Origin: Streptomyces sp. V3I8
Lineage (GTDB): Bacteria > Actinomycetota > Actinomycetes > Streptomycetales > Streptomycetaceae
Length of the DNA: 64,000 bases
NCBI RefSeq assembly: GCF_030817535.1
Contig: NZ_JAUSZL010000002.1
Span: 2,418,001 to 2,482,000, forward strand
Direction of reading: 5' to 3'
Below are positions 47,187 to 56,449 of this stretch, in pieces (position 1 is the first letter of the stretch; every line of letters starts with the position of its first letter). The translations under genes and the position numbers were made by a program. Under the pieces are notes generated by a model. It was not told the origin of the DNA. It was given only the letters and a program-made list of their open reading frames with translations, and made no database searches.

Positions 47187-47375
47187 GCGACCGCCCGCGC
47201 GACAGGCGGGCCGCACAGCACCCGCGAAGCGGAACGGAGCGGAGCCTGCCGCGCTGCCCGCCACCGTCACGGCTGCCACTGTCACGACTGCCACCGTCAG
47301 GTCTGCCACGGCCACTGCCACTGCCACGGCTGCCATCGTCACGGCCGGCGCCGGCCGCCGTCGAACCCGGAGCAC

Positions 47376-47413
47376 GGGCCGGGTCGCTGCCCTCAGGGAC
47401 GGCGACCCGGCCC
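47376..47413. terminator. Hairpin 1 between the convergent MFS and DUF4173 genes
   Basis: A 12-bp perfect stem (gggccgggtcgc at 47376-47387 with gcgacccggccc at 47402-47413), 14-nt loop. The preceding 47250-47350 is a run of imperfect ctgccac repeats with no gene. Confidence 0.8.
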
Positions 47414-47422
47414 GTTCGGTGC

Positions 47423-47446
47423 GCACGCCGGTCGCGACCGGCGTGC
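47423..47446. terminator. Hairpin 2 (24-bp perfect palindrome) after the DUF4173 gene
   Basis: Perfect self-complementary GC palindrome with half-site gcacgccggtcg (47423-47434) and its complement to 47446, ending 8 nt before the DUF4173 stop (47455). It most likely terminates the DUF4173 transcript on the minus strand. Confidence 0.75.
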
Positions 47447-47454
47447 GTCCCGCC

Positions 47455-49221
47455 TCAGCCGTACGCCAGCTCCAGGTCCAACCGGTTGCACTCGCGCCGG
47501 TCGGCCTCGGGGGACAGGTCACGCCCGTCGAGGACGTCCCGGGCGTGTGCCTCCCCCCAGCTCGTGGCGTACCAGGGGTCGGCGTGTCCTTCCAGGTCCT
47601 CCGCCATGTGTGTCAGGGCGCAGGACCGCAGCGGCTCGTCGAGCCTGTCCAGCGCGGGTACGGCATCGGCGGACAGCCCGCGTGCGTACGCGAGGTCGAA
47701 GCGGCCCGTCTCCTCGTACCGCTGGACGTTGCGCTCGGCGATCAGGGCGTCCGGCGACAGGATCCCGAAGGCAAGGACCCCCGCGGCGGCACTGGCCAGC
47801 ACGGCGCGCGGCAGCCAGCGGGCGCCCAGCACGCCGGCCGCCATGATGAGCACGATGACCAGGCCCAGCCACAGTTCGACGCTCACCACGGAGATGCGCA
47901 GCCGGGTCAGCCCGTACGCCTGCACGTACATGTCCATGCGCCGCACCGCCGAGGCCACGACGACGAGGGCGAGGGCGCAGAGGGTGCCGAGGACTGCGCG
48001 TACCAGCGTCCAGTCACGCGCGCCGTCCCGCGGGGCCCAGCGCAGGGCGAGGACGATGACCACCAGGGTGAGGAGCGTGACGAGGAGCAGCTGCCAGAAG
48101 CCCTGCCGCGCGTAATCGGCGTACGTCAGTCCGGTCTTCTCCAGTACGGCGTCGTACCCGCCGAACAGGACGGCCAGCTGGACGGCGTTGAAGGCCGCGA
48201 AGAGCGCGGCCAGCACGATCAGGGGCAGCGCCCACTCGACGCGTCCGCGAGCACGTCCCGACGGCACCTCGACGCGGTCCCACCGGAGGGGCGCCGCGGC
48301 CGTGTGCGCGGCTGCCAGGGCGCCGGCCACGCCGATCACGAACAGGACGACGTGCCAGGGGCCGCCGGAGACCGACGCGTCCGGTACGAGGCTTCCGAGG
48401 AGGTCCGCGAAGGCCGCGTCCGCCCCGGCGAACAGGGCGCCGAAGACCACCAGCAGGACCACGGCCACCGCGGTCGCGCGCAGTACCGGGCCCACGTTGC
48501 CGCGGGTGCCGTCGGTCCGCGCGCGCAGTCCGCGCCAGCCCCAGGCCGGTCCGGTGAGCAGCGAGGTGTAGAGGCCGATCGGGCCGAACAGCATGCCGGT
48601 CCAGGTACGGCCGCCGTGCAGCGCGATCGAGCCCACCGCCGCGGCCGCGACCACGGCCAGGAAGGACGGCCAGTCGGCGTCGCGCAGCGCGGGAACGATC
48701 AGCAGGGCGAGTCCCCCGGTGCCCCACACCAGCGTCCAGGGACGCGGGCGTCGTCCCGCCCTGCCCGCGGCGAAGTACGCGCCGAGCGTGAGCGGGATCG
48801 CCACCAGCAGGAGGTTGAGCGCCAGCCCCTCGCCGAGCAGGAGCATGCTGAGCAGGCCGGTGGCCAGGACGGACCAGAGCGTCGCGGTACGGACCGGTGC
48901 GGGAGTCCTCGCCTGGATGTCCGCGAACCAGGACTCGACGGCGGGACCGCCCCCGGAGTCGTCCCTGAAGTCGTCCCTGAAGTCCTCCCCGGAGTCGTCC
49001 TCGGAGTCGTCCTCGGCGAAGTCGTCCCCGCTCTTCCCCGGCCCGGCGGCGGTGCCACGGTCCCGGGCCGCAGGAAGAGTGCCCTCCGCCTCGGTCACTG
49101 AACCCGCCGAACCTGCCGAACCTGCCGAATCCATCGAATCTGTTGAACCCGCTGAACCCGCGGACTCCGCGGACTCCGCTTCCGGTCCTCTCGGCTCGGC
49201 CTCGGACGGCTTGTCGGACAC
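47455..49221 (-). CDS. DUF4173 family integral membrane protein
   Basis: A 588-aa membrane protein with about a dozen hydrophobic helices from residue 105 on. The DUF4173 hallmarks are GLTYADYARQGFWQLLLVTLLTLVVI and RRMDMYVQAYGLTRLRI. Function is unknown; some members sit next to signalling genes. The first 100 residues are an acidic, Ser/Asp-rich, low-complexity region with repeated SAGSAGS and EDDSGEDF blocks, unlike the rest of the protein; the DNA there (48960-49180) is a series of imperfect 12-bp repeats. GTG start at 49221 with GGAGGGGG four nt upstream. It is convergent with the MFS gene. Confidence 0.82.
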   Translation of the reverse strand: MSDKPSEAEPRGPEAESAESAGSAGSTDSMDSAGSAGSAGSVTEAEGTLPAARDRGTAAGPGKSGDDFAEDDSEDDSGEDFRDDFRDDSGGGPAVESWFADIQARTPAPVRTATLWSVLATGLLSMLLLGEGLALNLLLVAIPLTLGAYFAAGRAGRRPRPWTLVWGTGGLALLIVPALRDADWPSFLAVVAAAAVGSIALHGGRTWTGMLFGPIGLYTSLLTGPAWGWRGLRARTDGTRGNVGPVLRATAVAVVLLVVFGALFAGADAAFADLLGSLVPDASVSGGPWHVVLFVIGVAGALAAAHTAAAPLRWDRVEVPSGRARGRVEWALPLIVLAALFAAFNAVQLAVLFGGYDAVLEKTGLTYADYARQGFWQLLLVTLLTLVVIVLALRWAPRDGARDWTLVRAVLGTLCALALVVVASAVRRMDMYVQAYGLTRLRISVVSVELWLGLVIVLIMAAGVLGARWLPRAVLASAAAGVLAFGILSPDALIAERNVQRYEETGRFDLAYARGLSADAVPALDRLDEPLRSCALTHMAEDLEGHADPWYATSWGEAHARDVLDGRDLSPEADRRECNRLDLELAYG

Positions 49222-49504
49222 AGGACCCCCTCCCGGCCGGTCCCGGCAGCACGCCGCGCGGAACCGCGGGGAAGCTCGGTGACCGGTTTCTCGTCGGCAC
49301 CGCCGCGTGATGATCAACGAGCGGCGTGGCGGAAAGGTTAACCGGGGCACAGTCGGCAGAGCCCGCCACCGTCGCTCTGTGGCAGGGCTGTGACAGTGAT
49401 CGACCGGCGGACCGGGGAAAGGCGCACACGCGCGCGTGCGGCCCGAGAGCCCGACCCGTGGCCACCACACCACACCGCTCAACGCAGTGCTCCGTACGCC
49501 TCAC

Positions 49505-50416
49505 TCAAGAAGCAGCCCCCGGCGTCCACCCCGGCAACGCCTCCGTCCGCCGCGCCCACTCCCGTGGCGGCGCCCCCGCCGTCCCCGCGGCGGCCACGAC
49601 ACCTCCGACGATCGCGCACGTCGTGTCCATGTCGCCGCCCACCTGCGCGGTCGCCCAGAAGCCCTCTTCGTAGTCGCCGAGGGCCCGCGCCGCCGACCAG
49701 AGGGCGAAGGGCACCGTGTCGTGCGCGCTCGTGCGCCGTCCGCAGCCGAGGACGGCCGCCACGGTGGTCGTGTCGCCGTAGTCGAGCATGTCCCGGGCGC
49801 GCCGCAGTCCCGCCTCGACAGCGCTGCGCGGCACGAGGGCGATGACCCCGTCGAGCAGGGCGCCGGGCGCGGGCGGGCCTTGTGGCGCCGCGACCAGTGC
49901 GGCGGCGGCCGCCACGGCCATCGCGCCGACCACCGCCTCGCGGTGCTGATGGGTGGGGTAGGCCGAGATCTCCGCCTGGTGCGTGGCCTGCTCCGGATCG
50001 TCCGCGTACCAGGCGCCCAGGGGGGCGATGCGCATCGCGGCGCCGTTGCCCCACGAGCCCTGCCCCCGGAAGAGGGCCGAGGCCGGCCCGCGCCAGTCGC
50101 CGTCCTTCCCGATCTGCCGCAGCAGCCGGTCGACGGCGGGCCCGTACCCCCGGTCGGCGTCGTGGTGCGCGGCGAAGGAGCGGGCCAGGGCGTCCTGGTC
50201 GATGCGCTGGTGGGCGGCCAGGGTGGCCACTACGGACGCGGCCATTTCCGTGTCGTCGGTCCACTTCCAGGGCCCGGGCGGCAGTGCGCGGTCCTTGAGC
50301 AGCGGGTAGTTCGCCGGCATGAAGAACTGCGAGCCCAGCGCGTCCCCGACCGCGAGCCCGCGCAGGCTGTCGAGGGCGCGGCCGAGGCGCCCGGCGGAAG
50401 AGCGGTCGGCGGTCAT
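49505..50416 (-). CDS. ADP-ribosylglycohydrolase family protein
   Basis: A 303-aa ADP-ribosylglycohydrolase (DraG/ARH-like), which removes ADP-ribose from proteins or hydrolyses ADP-ribose conjugates. The metal-binding motifs are present: KWTDDTEMA (Thr-Asp-Asp), GSWGNGAAMRIAPLG and GGDMDTTCAIVGG, the last a variant of GGDTDT. The catalytic metal site is therefore mostly intact, with Met in place of Thr at one position. It is predicted cytoplasmic. It follows a histidine-phosphatase gene with a 21-nt gap, so the two are probably co-transcribed. ATG start at 50416. The physiological substrate is unknown. Confidence 0.9.
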   Translation of the reverse strand: MTADRSSAGRLGRALDSLRGLAVGDALGSQFFMPANYPLLKDRALPPGPWKWTDDTEMAASVVATLAAHQRIDQDALARSFAAHHDADRGYGPAVDRLLRQIGKDGDWRGPASALFRGQGSWGNGAAMRIAPLGAWYADDPEQATHQAEISAYPTHQHREAVVGAMAVAAAAALVAAPQGPPAPGALLDGVIALVPRSAVEAGLRRARDMLDYGDTTTVAAVLGCGRRTSAHDTVPFALWSAARALGDYEEGFWATAQVGGDMDTTCAIVGGVVAAAGTAGAPPREWARRTEALPGWTPGAAS

Positions 50417-50437
50417 CGCACTGTCACCTTGTCCACT

Positions 50438-51115
50438 TTATCCACTGATTCCGTACAGTTGCGGATCTCCGTACGGTTCCGGGTCGCGCCAGCGTTCGAA
50501 GGGACGGTCGATCGTGTACTTGTCGTCCTCACCCAGGACGAGCATCCGCATCTCGGCGTTCCCCGGGTTCGACAGCGACTCGAACTCGGCGACCGTCCAG
50601 TGGAACCAGCGCATACAGAACAGCCGCATGGCCAGGCCATGCGTCACGAGGAGCACGTTGGGCGGGTGGTCGGACGCCTCGAAACTCCGGAACAGACTCT
50701 CCAGGAAGTTGCCGACCCGGTCGTACACGTCGGCGCCGGACTCGCCCTGCGCGAAGCGGTAGAAGAAGTGCCCGTACGCGTCGCGGTACGCCTTCTGCAG
50801 GCGTACGTCGTCCCGGTCCTGCCAGTTCCCCCAGTCCTGCTCACGCAGCCGGGGCTCCTCCCGGACCCGTACCTGCCCCGGGTCGAGGTGGAAGGCGCGG
50901 AAGGTCTCGTGCGTGCGGCGGTACGGGGAGACGTACACGCTCACCTGCTCGTTGCCGAAGACCTCTCTGAGCCGTTTGCCCGTCTCCTCCGCCTGCCGCC
51001 ACCCCTTCTCGGTGAGCGCCAGGGCGTGGTCGGGTTCCCGCTCGTAGACGGAGTCATCGGCATTGCCCACCGACTCGCCGTGCCGGACAAGGACGATGCG
51101 CCGTGGACGTGCCAT
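50438..51115 (-). CDS. Histidine phosphatase (phosphoglycerate mutase-like) family protein
   Basis: A 225-aa histidine-phosphatase superfamily member. The catalytic RHGES (His12) follows an N-terminal beta strand, and the second catalytic His is in LLVTHGLAMRL (about residue 160). Other motifs: YVSPYRRTHETF and REQDWGNWQ. Substrates range from sugar phosphates to nucleotides, so the activity cannot be named. It lies directly upstream of the ADP-ribosylglycohydrolase gene. ATG start at 51115. An 18-bp repeat array lies further upstream at 51221-51327. Confidence 0.9.
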   Translation of the reverse strand: MARPRRIVLVRHGESVGNADDSVYEREPDHALALTEKGWRQAEETGKRLREVFGNEQVSVYVSPYRRTHETFRAFHLDPGQVRVREEPRLREQDWGNWQDRDDVRLQKAYRDAYGHFFYRFAQGESGADVYDRVGNFLESLFRSFEASDHPPNVLLVTHGLAMRLFCMRWFHWTVAEFESLSNPGNAEMRMLVLGEDDKYTIDRPFERWRDPEPYGDPQLYGISG

Positions 51116-51220
51116 ACCGGAACCCTAGATCGGGTCACGCCCGATCGAGCACTCGTACGGGCTCCATACGTCACAGGTCACACGAATCGGAGCTCTGGGA
51201 CCGTTCAGGGCCTGGGGTCG

Positions 51221-51327
51221 TTCGGAACCCTCGGTCCATTCGGAACCCTCGGTCCATTCGGAACCCTCGGTCCATTCGGAACCCTCGGCCGTTCGCGGCC
51301 CTCGGCCCGTTCGCGGCCCTCAGACGG
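51221..51327. repeat. 18-bp tandem repeat array (six units)
   Basis: Three identical 18-bp units ttcggaaccctcggtcca (51221-51238, 51239-51256, 51257-51274), then three diverging units (51275-51291, 51292-51309, 51310-51327). It occupies most of the spacer between the YdbC-like gene and the phosphatase and reaches into the last codons of the YdbC-like gene (stop at 51320). Confidence 0.92.
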
Positions 51328-51925
51328 TCCAGGTCGGTTCCAGCTGGACTATGTCCCCCGTGAGCGCCGCGACGTCCGCCTCTATCTGGGCCCGCAGGGC
51401 GAGCCGCTCCACGCGTTCGGCGCGGTACTTGCCGTGCTCGGCGGCCGACTGCCACATCGACAGGACCAGGAACTCGTGTCCGGGAGCCTCCCCGAACAGA
51501 CCCCGGACCATGCCGGGCGAACCGGCCATCGCCGGGTTCCAGACCTTCTCCTGCATCAGGGCGAAGTGCTCGGCGCGCTCCTCGTGCACACGGCAGTGCG
51601 CCACCCGCACCAGATCGACCTCGGTGAAGCGCGGTTCGAAGCCGGTCTTCACGTCGAAGCGGTGATCGAAGAGCGTGGCGTGCTGATCCTTGAAGGTGCC
51701 CGCCTGCGAGGAGGCCAGCCGGTCATGGGAACGCGCCATGAAGGAGTCGTAGAAGGCACGGCTCTCCCAGAAGGCGAAGATGTGGGCGACTCCGGGCCTC
51801 CCCCGGCTCCAGCCCCCGCCCTGTCCCCGGAAGCCCGGCTCCCCCAGAAGTCCCGCCCACTTCCGCTGCCCCCGCTCGAAGCCGCGGCGGTCGACCACGG
51901 TGCAGCGAATCCACTTGACCAGCAC
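51320..51925 (-). CDS. YdbC/DUF4937-like protein
   Basis: A 201-aa protein resembling YdbC-like antibiotic-biosynthesis-monooxygenase-fold proteins; the DUF4937 assignment is from pattern memory. Two duplicated ferredoxin-like halves are visible: FERGQRKWAGLLGEPGF...VAHIFAFWESRAFYDSFM and then HFALMQEKVWNPAMAGSPGMVRGLFGEAPGHEFLVLSMWQSAAEH. Function is unknown. I prefer the GTG at 51925 (VLVKWIRCTVVDRRGF); the frame is open upstream only through GC bias. It is divergent from the TerD gene. Confidence 0.78.
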   Translation of the reverse strand: MLVKWIRCTVVDRRGFERGQRKWAGLLGEPGFRGQGGGWSRGRPGVAHIFAFWESRAFYDSFMARSHDRLASSQAGTFKDQHATLFDHRFDVKTGFEPRFTEVDLVRVAHCRVHEERAEHFALMQEKVWNPAMAGSPGMVRGLFGEAPGHEFLVLSMWQSAAEHGKYRAERVERLALRAQIEADVAALTGDIVQLEPTWTV

Positions 51926-52077
51926 CGCGCCATCGTACGGCCCAGGGACGTGGCGCCGGTCATGCTCGGGCGGACTGCCTGCGAGCGAGCGCCCCCGTGC
52001 GCGTGACACGATGGGTAACACGCCGCACCTGCGCAGCAGTTGAGGCGTCCGACGCAGGGGATCCGGAGGGAGATGCG

Positions 52078-52611
52078 GTGAACGGCCTGAACAAGGGCAT
52101 CAGCAAGGTCGAGGTCTCGGTGAAGTGGGATCCCAGTTCACCCGGTGAACCGGCCATCGATCTCGACATCGTCGCCGCCACCTACCTCGCGACCGCCAAT
52201 CACGAGAATCCCGACTACGTGGTGCACTTCGGCAGCCGCTCCCCGGACGGCACCATCTACCTCGACCGGGACAGCAAGGACGGCAAGGGCTTCGGCTGGG
52301 ACGAGGTGATGACCCTGGAGCTGTCCCGTCTCAACGCCCGCTACGCGCGCGTGATGGTCGGTGTCGCCATCCAGCAGCGCGCCGGGCGGCGCACGTTCGC
52401 GAGCGTGCGCAACCCGGCCCTGCGCATCCGCGAGGGCCACACCGTGCTGGCCGAGGGCGACTTCAACGGCGTCCTCGGGGCCACGGCCACGACGGTCGCG
52501 GAGTTCGTCCGTGACGACTCCGGGGAGTGGACCTTCCGTCCGGCGGTCCGCGGTTTCGACGCGGACCCGGCGACCTTCGCGCGGATCATGGGCAGCGCCG
52601 AGAACGCCTGA
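52078..52611 (+). CDS. TerD-family protein
   Basis: A 177-aa TerD domain protein (tellurite-resistance/stress family). TerD domains bind calcium and act in membrane-linked stress responses; many Streptomyces carry several copies, some needed for development. Family features are KVEVSVKWDPSSPGEPAIDLDIVAATY (first Ca-binding strand) and GDFNGVLGATATTVAEFVRD. No membrane segment is present, so it is predicted cytoplasmic. GTG start at 52078 with GGAG five nt upstream. Monocistronic; closed by the hairpin at 52628-52666, which also serves convergent nrdJ. Confidence 0.9.
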   Translation: MNGLNKGISKVEVSVKWDPSSPGEPAIDLDIVAATYLATANHENPDYVVHFGSRSPDGTIYLDRDSKDGKGFGWDEVMTLELSRLNARYARVMVGVAIQQRAGRRTFASVRNPALRIREGHTVLAEGDFNGVLGATATTVAEFVRDDSGEWTFRPAVRGFDADPATFARIMGSAENA

Positions 52612-52627
52612 CCCGCGCCATGCATGA

Positions 52628-52666
52628 GGGAGGGGCGGTACGGCCGGTGGCCGTACCGCCCCTCCC
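52628..52666. terminator. Bidirectional hairpin between terD and nrdJ
   Basis: An 18-bp perfect stem (52628-52645 with 52649-52666, core ggggcggtacggcc) and a 3-nt loop, followed on the plus strand by a C-rich run. It lies between convergent stops. Confidence 0.88.
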
Positions 52667-52713
52667 CCGTGCGGGCACCGTCCGGGTCCACGCCCGGACG
52701 GTACCCGTGGTGA

Positions 52714-55623
52714 TCAGCTGCAGCCGCTGGTCGAGCCGCAGCCCTCGCAGATGTAGCAGGAACCGGCCCGCTGCATCTTCGTACCGCAGGAGAAGCACAG
52801 GGGGGCGTCCGCCTGGATGCCCAGCTGCATCTCCACCAGCTCGGCGCTGGTGTGGGCCTGCTGCGGGGCGGGCTTGACCGCTTCGACCTCGGCCTTCGGG
52901 GTGACGACGGCCTTCAGCTCCTGCGCGCGGGGCGCGGACTGGGCCAGCCCCTCGACGTCGACGTCGACGTCTTCCTCGCTCGACTCGTACGAGCCCGTCT
53001 CCAGGTGGCGCTGGCGCTCGTCGATCGAGTGGATGCCGAGCGCGGAGCGCGTCTCGAAGGGCAGGAAGTCGAGCGCCAGGCGGCGGAAGATGTAGTCGAC
53101 GATCGACTGCGCCATCCGCACGTCCGGGTCGTCCGTCATGCCGGCCGGCTCGAAGCGCATGTTGGTGAACTTCGAGACGTACGTCTCCAGGGGCACGCCG
53201 TACTGCAGGCCCACGGAGACCGCGATCGAGAAGGCGTCCATCATGCCCGCGAGGGTGGAGCCCTGCTTCGACATCTTCAGGAAGACCTCGCCGAGACCGT
53301 CGTCCGGGTAGGAGTTGGCGGTCATGTAACCCTCGGCGCCGCCGACCGTGAAGGACGTGGTGATGCCGGGACGGCCCTTGGGGAGGCGCTTGCGGACCGG
53401 GCGGTACTCGACGACCTTCTCGACCGCGGTACGGATCGTGTCCTCGGCCCTGGCCGTGACGGCGTCGGTCGCGGTCTTCTCCTTCTCCTTGGTCTTCGCG
53501 GAGAGGGGCTGGCCGACCTTGCAGTTGTCGCGGTAGATCGCGAGCGCCTTGACGCCCATCTTCCACGCCTCGAAGTAGACCTCTTCGACGTCCTCGACGG
53601 TCGCCGTCTCCGGCAGGTTGACCGTCTTGGAGAGCGCGCCGGAGATCCAGGGCTGGATCGCGGCCATCATGCGGACGTGGCCCATCGCGGAGATGGAACG
53701 CTCGCCCATGGCGCAGTCGAAGACCTCGTAGTGCTCGGCCTTCAGGCCCGGGGCGTCGATCACGTTGCCGTGGTCGGCGATGTGGGCGACGATCGCCTCG
53801 ATCTGCTCCTCCTGGTAGCCCAGGCGGCGCAGGGCCTGCGGGACGGTGCCGTTGACGATCTGCATCGAGCCGCCGCCGACCAGCTTCTTGAACTTGACCA
53901 GCGCGAGGTCGGGCTCGAGACCGGTCGTGTCGCAGGACATCGCGAGACCGATGGTGCCGGTCGGGGCGATGACCGAGGCCTGCGCGTTGCGGAAGCCGTT
54001 CTTCTCGCCGAGGTGCAGCACGTCCTGCCAGGACTCTGTGGCGGCGGCCCAGATCGGCGTGTCCAGGTCGTCCACACGGGGGGCCACGGCGTTGGCGTCG
54101 GAGTGCTGCTTCATGACGCGCTGGTGCGGCTGCGCGTTGCGGGCGTAGCCGTCGTACGGGCCGACGACCGCGGCGAGCTCCGCGGAGCGCTTGTACGAGG
54201 TGCCGGTCATCAGCGAGGTGATGGCGCCGGCGAGCGAGCGGCCGCCGTCGGAGTCGTACGCGTGACCGGTCGCCATCAGGAGGGCGCCGAGGTTGGCGTA
54301 GCCGATGCCCAGCTGGCGGAAGGCGCGGGTGTTGTCGCCGATCTTCTGGGTCGGGAAGTCCGCGAAGCAGATGGAGATGTCCATCGCCGTGATGACGAGC
54401 TCGACGACCTTCGAGAAGCGCTCGACGTCGAAGGACTGGTGGCCCTTGCTGTCGTCCTTCAGGAACTTCATCAGGTTCAGCGAGGCGAGGTTGCAGGACG
54501 TGTTGTCCAGGTGCATGTACTCGCTGCACGGGTTCGAGCCGTTGATGCGGCCGGACTCCGGGCACGTGTGCCAGCGGTTGATCGTGTCGTCGTACTGGAT
54601 GCCCGGGTCGGCGCAGGCCCAGGCCGCCTCGGCCATCTTGCGGAAGAGCGACTTGGCGTCGACCTCCTCGATGACCTCGCCGGTCATACGGGAGGTGAGG
54701 CCGAACTTCTCGCCGTTCTCGACGGCCTTCATGAACGTGTCGTTCACACGGACCGAGTTGTTGGCGTTCTGGTACTGGACGGACGTGATGTCGTCGCCGC
54801 CCAGGTCCATGTCGAAGCCCGCGTCGCGCAGCGCGCGGATCTTCTCCTCTTCCTTCACCTTGGTCTGGATGAAGTCCTCGATGTCGGGGTGGTCGACGTC
54901 GAGGATGACCATCTTGGCGGCTCGGCGCGTGGCGCCGCCCGACTTGATGGTCCCCGCGGAGGCGTCGGCACCGCGCATGAAGGAGACGGGACCCGAGGCG
55001 TTGCCGCCCGAGGAGAGCAGTTCCTTGGAGGAACGGATCCGGGAGAGGTTCAGGCCGGCGCCCGAACCGCCCTTGAAGATCATGCCCTCTTCCTTGTACC
55101 AGTCGAGGATCGACTCCATGGAGTCGTCGACGGCCAGGATGAAGCAGGCGGAGACCTGCTGCGGCTGGGGCGTGCCGACGTTGAACCACACCGGCGAGTT
55201 GAAACTGAAGATCTGGTGCAGGAGGGCGTACGCCAGCTCGTGCTCGAAGATCTCGGCATCGGCGGGCGAGGCGAAGTACTTGTAGTCCTCGCCGGCCTTC
55301 CGGTACGTCTTCACGATGCGGTCGATGAGCTGCTTGAGGCTCACCTCGCGCTGCGGGGTACCCACAGCACCGCGGAAGTACTTGCTGGTGACGATGTTGA
55401 CCGCGTTCAACGACCAGAAGTCGGGGAACTCGACGCCACGCTGCTCGAAGTTGACCGAGCCGTCGCGCCAATTGGTCATGACGACGTCACGGCGCTCCCA
55501 GGCGACCTCGTCGTACGGGTGCACGCCCGGGGTGGTGTGGATGCGCTCGATACGCAGTCCCTTGATGGCCTTGGTGCCCTTCGTGCGGGAACCTCGTGCC
55601 GGACCGCTCGCCGTCTCTGTCAT
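52714..55623 (-). CDS. nrdJ: Vitamin B12-dependent (class II) ribonucleotide reductase
   Basis: Adenosylcobalamin-dependent reductase of 969 aa that converts ribonucleotides to deoxyribonucleotides for DNA synthesis; oxygen-independent. It has the NrdJ core: SFNSPVWFNVG, the substrate-loop NPCSEYMHLDNTSCNLASLNL, and VIAPTGTIGLAMSCDTTG. The C-terminal Cys-rich tail CFSCGTKMQRAGSCYICEGCGSTSGC holds the zinc-like knuckles and probably the thioredoxin-reducible Cys pair. ATG 55623 has GGGAGG five nt upstream. It lies 165 nt downstream of nrdR and is co-transcribed with it, under NrdR control. No B12 riboswitch is seen in its leader, unlike that of nrdABS genes in Streptomyces. Confidence 0.96.
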   Translation of the reverse strand: MTETASGPARGSRTKGTKAIKGLRIERIHTTPGVHPYDEVAWERRDVVMTNWRDGSVNFEQRGVEFPDFWSLNAVNIVTSKYFRGAVGTPQREVSLKQLIDRIVKTYRKAGEDYKYFASPADAEIFEHELAYALLHQIFSFNSPVWFNVGTPQPQQVSACFILAVDDSMESILDWYKEEGMIFKGGSGAGLNLSRIRSSKELLSSGGNASGPVSFMRGADASAGTIKSGGATRRAAKMVILDVDHPDIEDFIQTKVKEEEKIRALRDAGFDMDLGGDDITSVQYQNANNSVRVNDTFMKAVENGEKFGLTSRMTGEVIEEVDAKSLFRKMAEAAWACADPGIQYDDTINRWHTCPESGRINGSNPCSEYMHLDNTSCNLASLNLMKFLKDDSKGHQSFDVERFSKVVELVITAMDISICFADFPTQKIGDNTRAFRQLGIGYANLGALLMATGHAYDSDGGRSLAGAITSLMTGTSYKRSAELAAVVGPYDGYARNAQPHQRVMKQHSDANAVAPRVDDLDTPIWAAATESWQDVLHLGEKNGFRNAQASVIAPTGTIGLAMSCDTTGLEPDLALVKFKKLVGGGSMQIVNGTVPQALRRLGYQEEQIEAIVAHIADHGNVIDAPGLKAEHYEVFDCAMGERSISAMGHVRMMAAIQPWISGALSKTVNLPETATVEDVEEVYFEAWKMGVKALAIYRDNCKVGQPLSAKTKEKEKTATDAVTARAEDTIRTAVEKVVEYRPVRKRLPKGRPGITTSFTVGGAEGYMTANSYPDDGLGEVFLKMSKQGSTLAGMMDAFSIAVSVGLQYGVPLETYVSKFTNMRFEPAGMTDDPDVRMAQSIVDYIFRRLALDFLPFETRSALGIHSIDERQRHLETGSYESSEEDVDVDVEGLAQSAPRAQELKAVVTPKAEVEAVKPAPQQAHTSAELVEMQLGIQADAPLCFSCGTKMQRAGSCYICEGCGSTSGCS

Positions 55624-55788
55624 GCCGCCTCCCTGTATCAGGCTAAAACGCCCTGAAGTGCCTCGTTCTTCCCGGGGCACGGTATGTGTGTGGTGTCGCG
55701 CGCACCGCTTACGCGTCCGCTCGCGACAGGTCTGTGATCGCCTCTGTGATCGCCGCCGGCCGGCCGGTCCGCCGCCGGCCGCTCCTCG

Positions 55789-56340
55789 TCAGTCGGCGGT
55801 ACCGGCGGGCACGGGGGCTTCGACAGCCTCTCCGGACCCCCGGTCGCTTCCTTGACACCCCGCGCACACGTCGTCGTCGGCCGTGGCGGGGCCCTGTGTC
55901 TCTTCCCTGAGCTCCGTGATGGCGGACTCGAAGTCCTCCAGCGAGTCGAACGCCCGGTACACGGACGCGAACCGCAGGTAGGCGACGAGGTCGAGTTCCT
56001 GCAGTGGGCCGAGTATGGCCAGCCCCACGTCGTGGGTGGTCAGTTCGGCGCTTCCGGTGGCCCGCACCGCCTCCTCGACCCGCTGGCCGAGCTGGGCGAG
56101 CGCGTCCTCCGTGACGGGCCGCCCCTGGCATGCCTTGCGCACGCCGTTGATGACCTTCGTGCGGCTGAAGGGTTCGGTGACCCCGGACCGCTTGACCACC
56201 ATCAGGGAGCACGTCTCCACGGTCGTGAACCGACGGGAGCAGTCGGGACACTGGCGACGCCTGCGGATCGACGTGCCGTCGTCCGTCGTACGACTGTCGA
56301 CGACACGGCTGTCGGGGTGCCTGCAGAAGGGGCAGTGCAT
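55789..56340 (-). CDS. nrdR: Transcriptional repressor NrdR
   Basis: A 183-aa zinc-ribbon/ATP-cone repressor that senses ATP and dATP and controls ribonucleotide reductase genes. The zinc ribbon uses Cys3, Cys6, Cys31 and Cys34 (MHCPFC...CPDC), and the ATP-cone region (about 49-139) includes [23 protein letters not shown]. The last 30 residues are a variable acidic tail. It is the first gene of the nrdR-nrdJ operon. Two NrdR-box-like sites spaced 31 bp apart lie upstream (56450-56494), consistent with autoregulation. Divergent from lexA. ATG start at 56340 with GAAGGAGG upstream. Confidence 0.96.
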   Translation of the reverse strand: MHCPFCRHPDSRVVDSRTTDDGTSIRRRRQCPDCSRRFTTVETCSLMVVKRSGVTEPFSRTKVINGVRKACQGRPVTEDALAQLGQRVEEAVRATGSAELTTHDVGLAILGPLQELDLVAYLRFASVYRAFDSLEDFESAITELREETQGPATADDDVCAGCQGSDRGSGEAVEAPVPAGTAD

Positions 56341-56449
56341 GGCTCCGACCCTCCTTCACAGCACGACTCGATAGCCTCAAGAGGCCCTTGGGCCCCTCGG
56401 AGCGAGCCCAAGCATAGGGGATGACCTGGGGCTCGGAAGACCAGGGGAA

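Noticed and set aside
51221..51327. Possible CRISPR array
   Set aside because: Units are contiguous 18-mers with no spacers, so it is a tandem repeat.
52852..55656. Long plus-strand frame opposite nrdJ
   Set aside because: Mirror of a confident ribonucleotide reductase gene; the translation is Val/Gly/Asp-rich without family features.
55624..55788. B12 riboswitch before nrdJ
   Set aside because: The 165-bp nrdR-nrdJ gap lacks the B12 box; control seems to be by NrdR upstream of nrdR.
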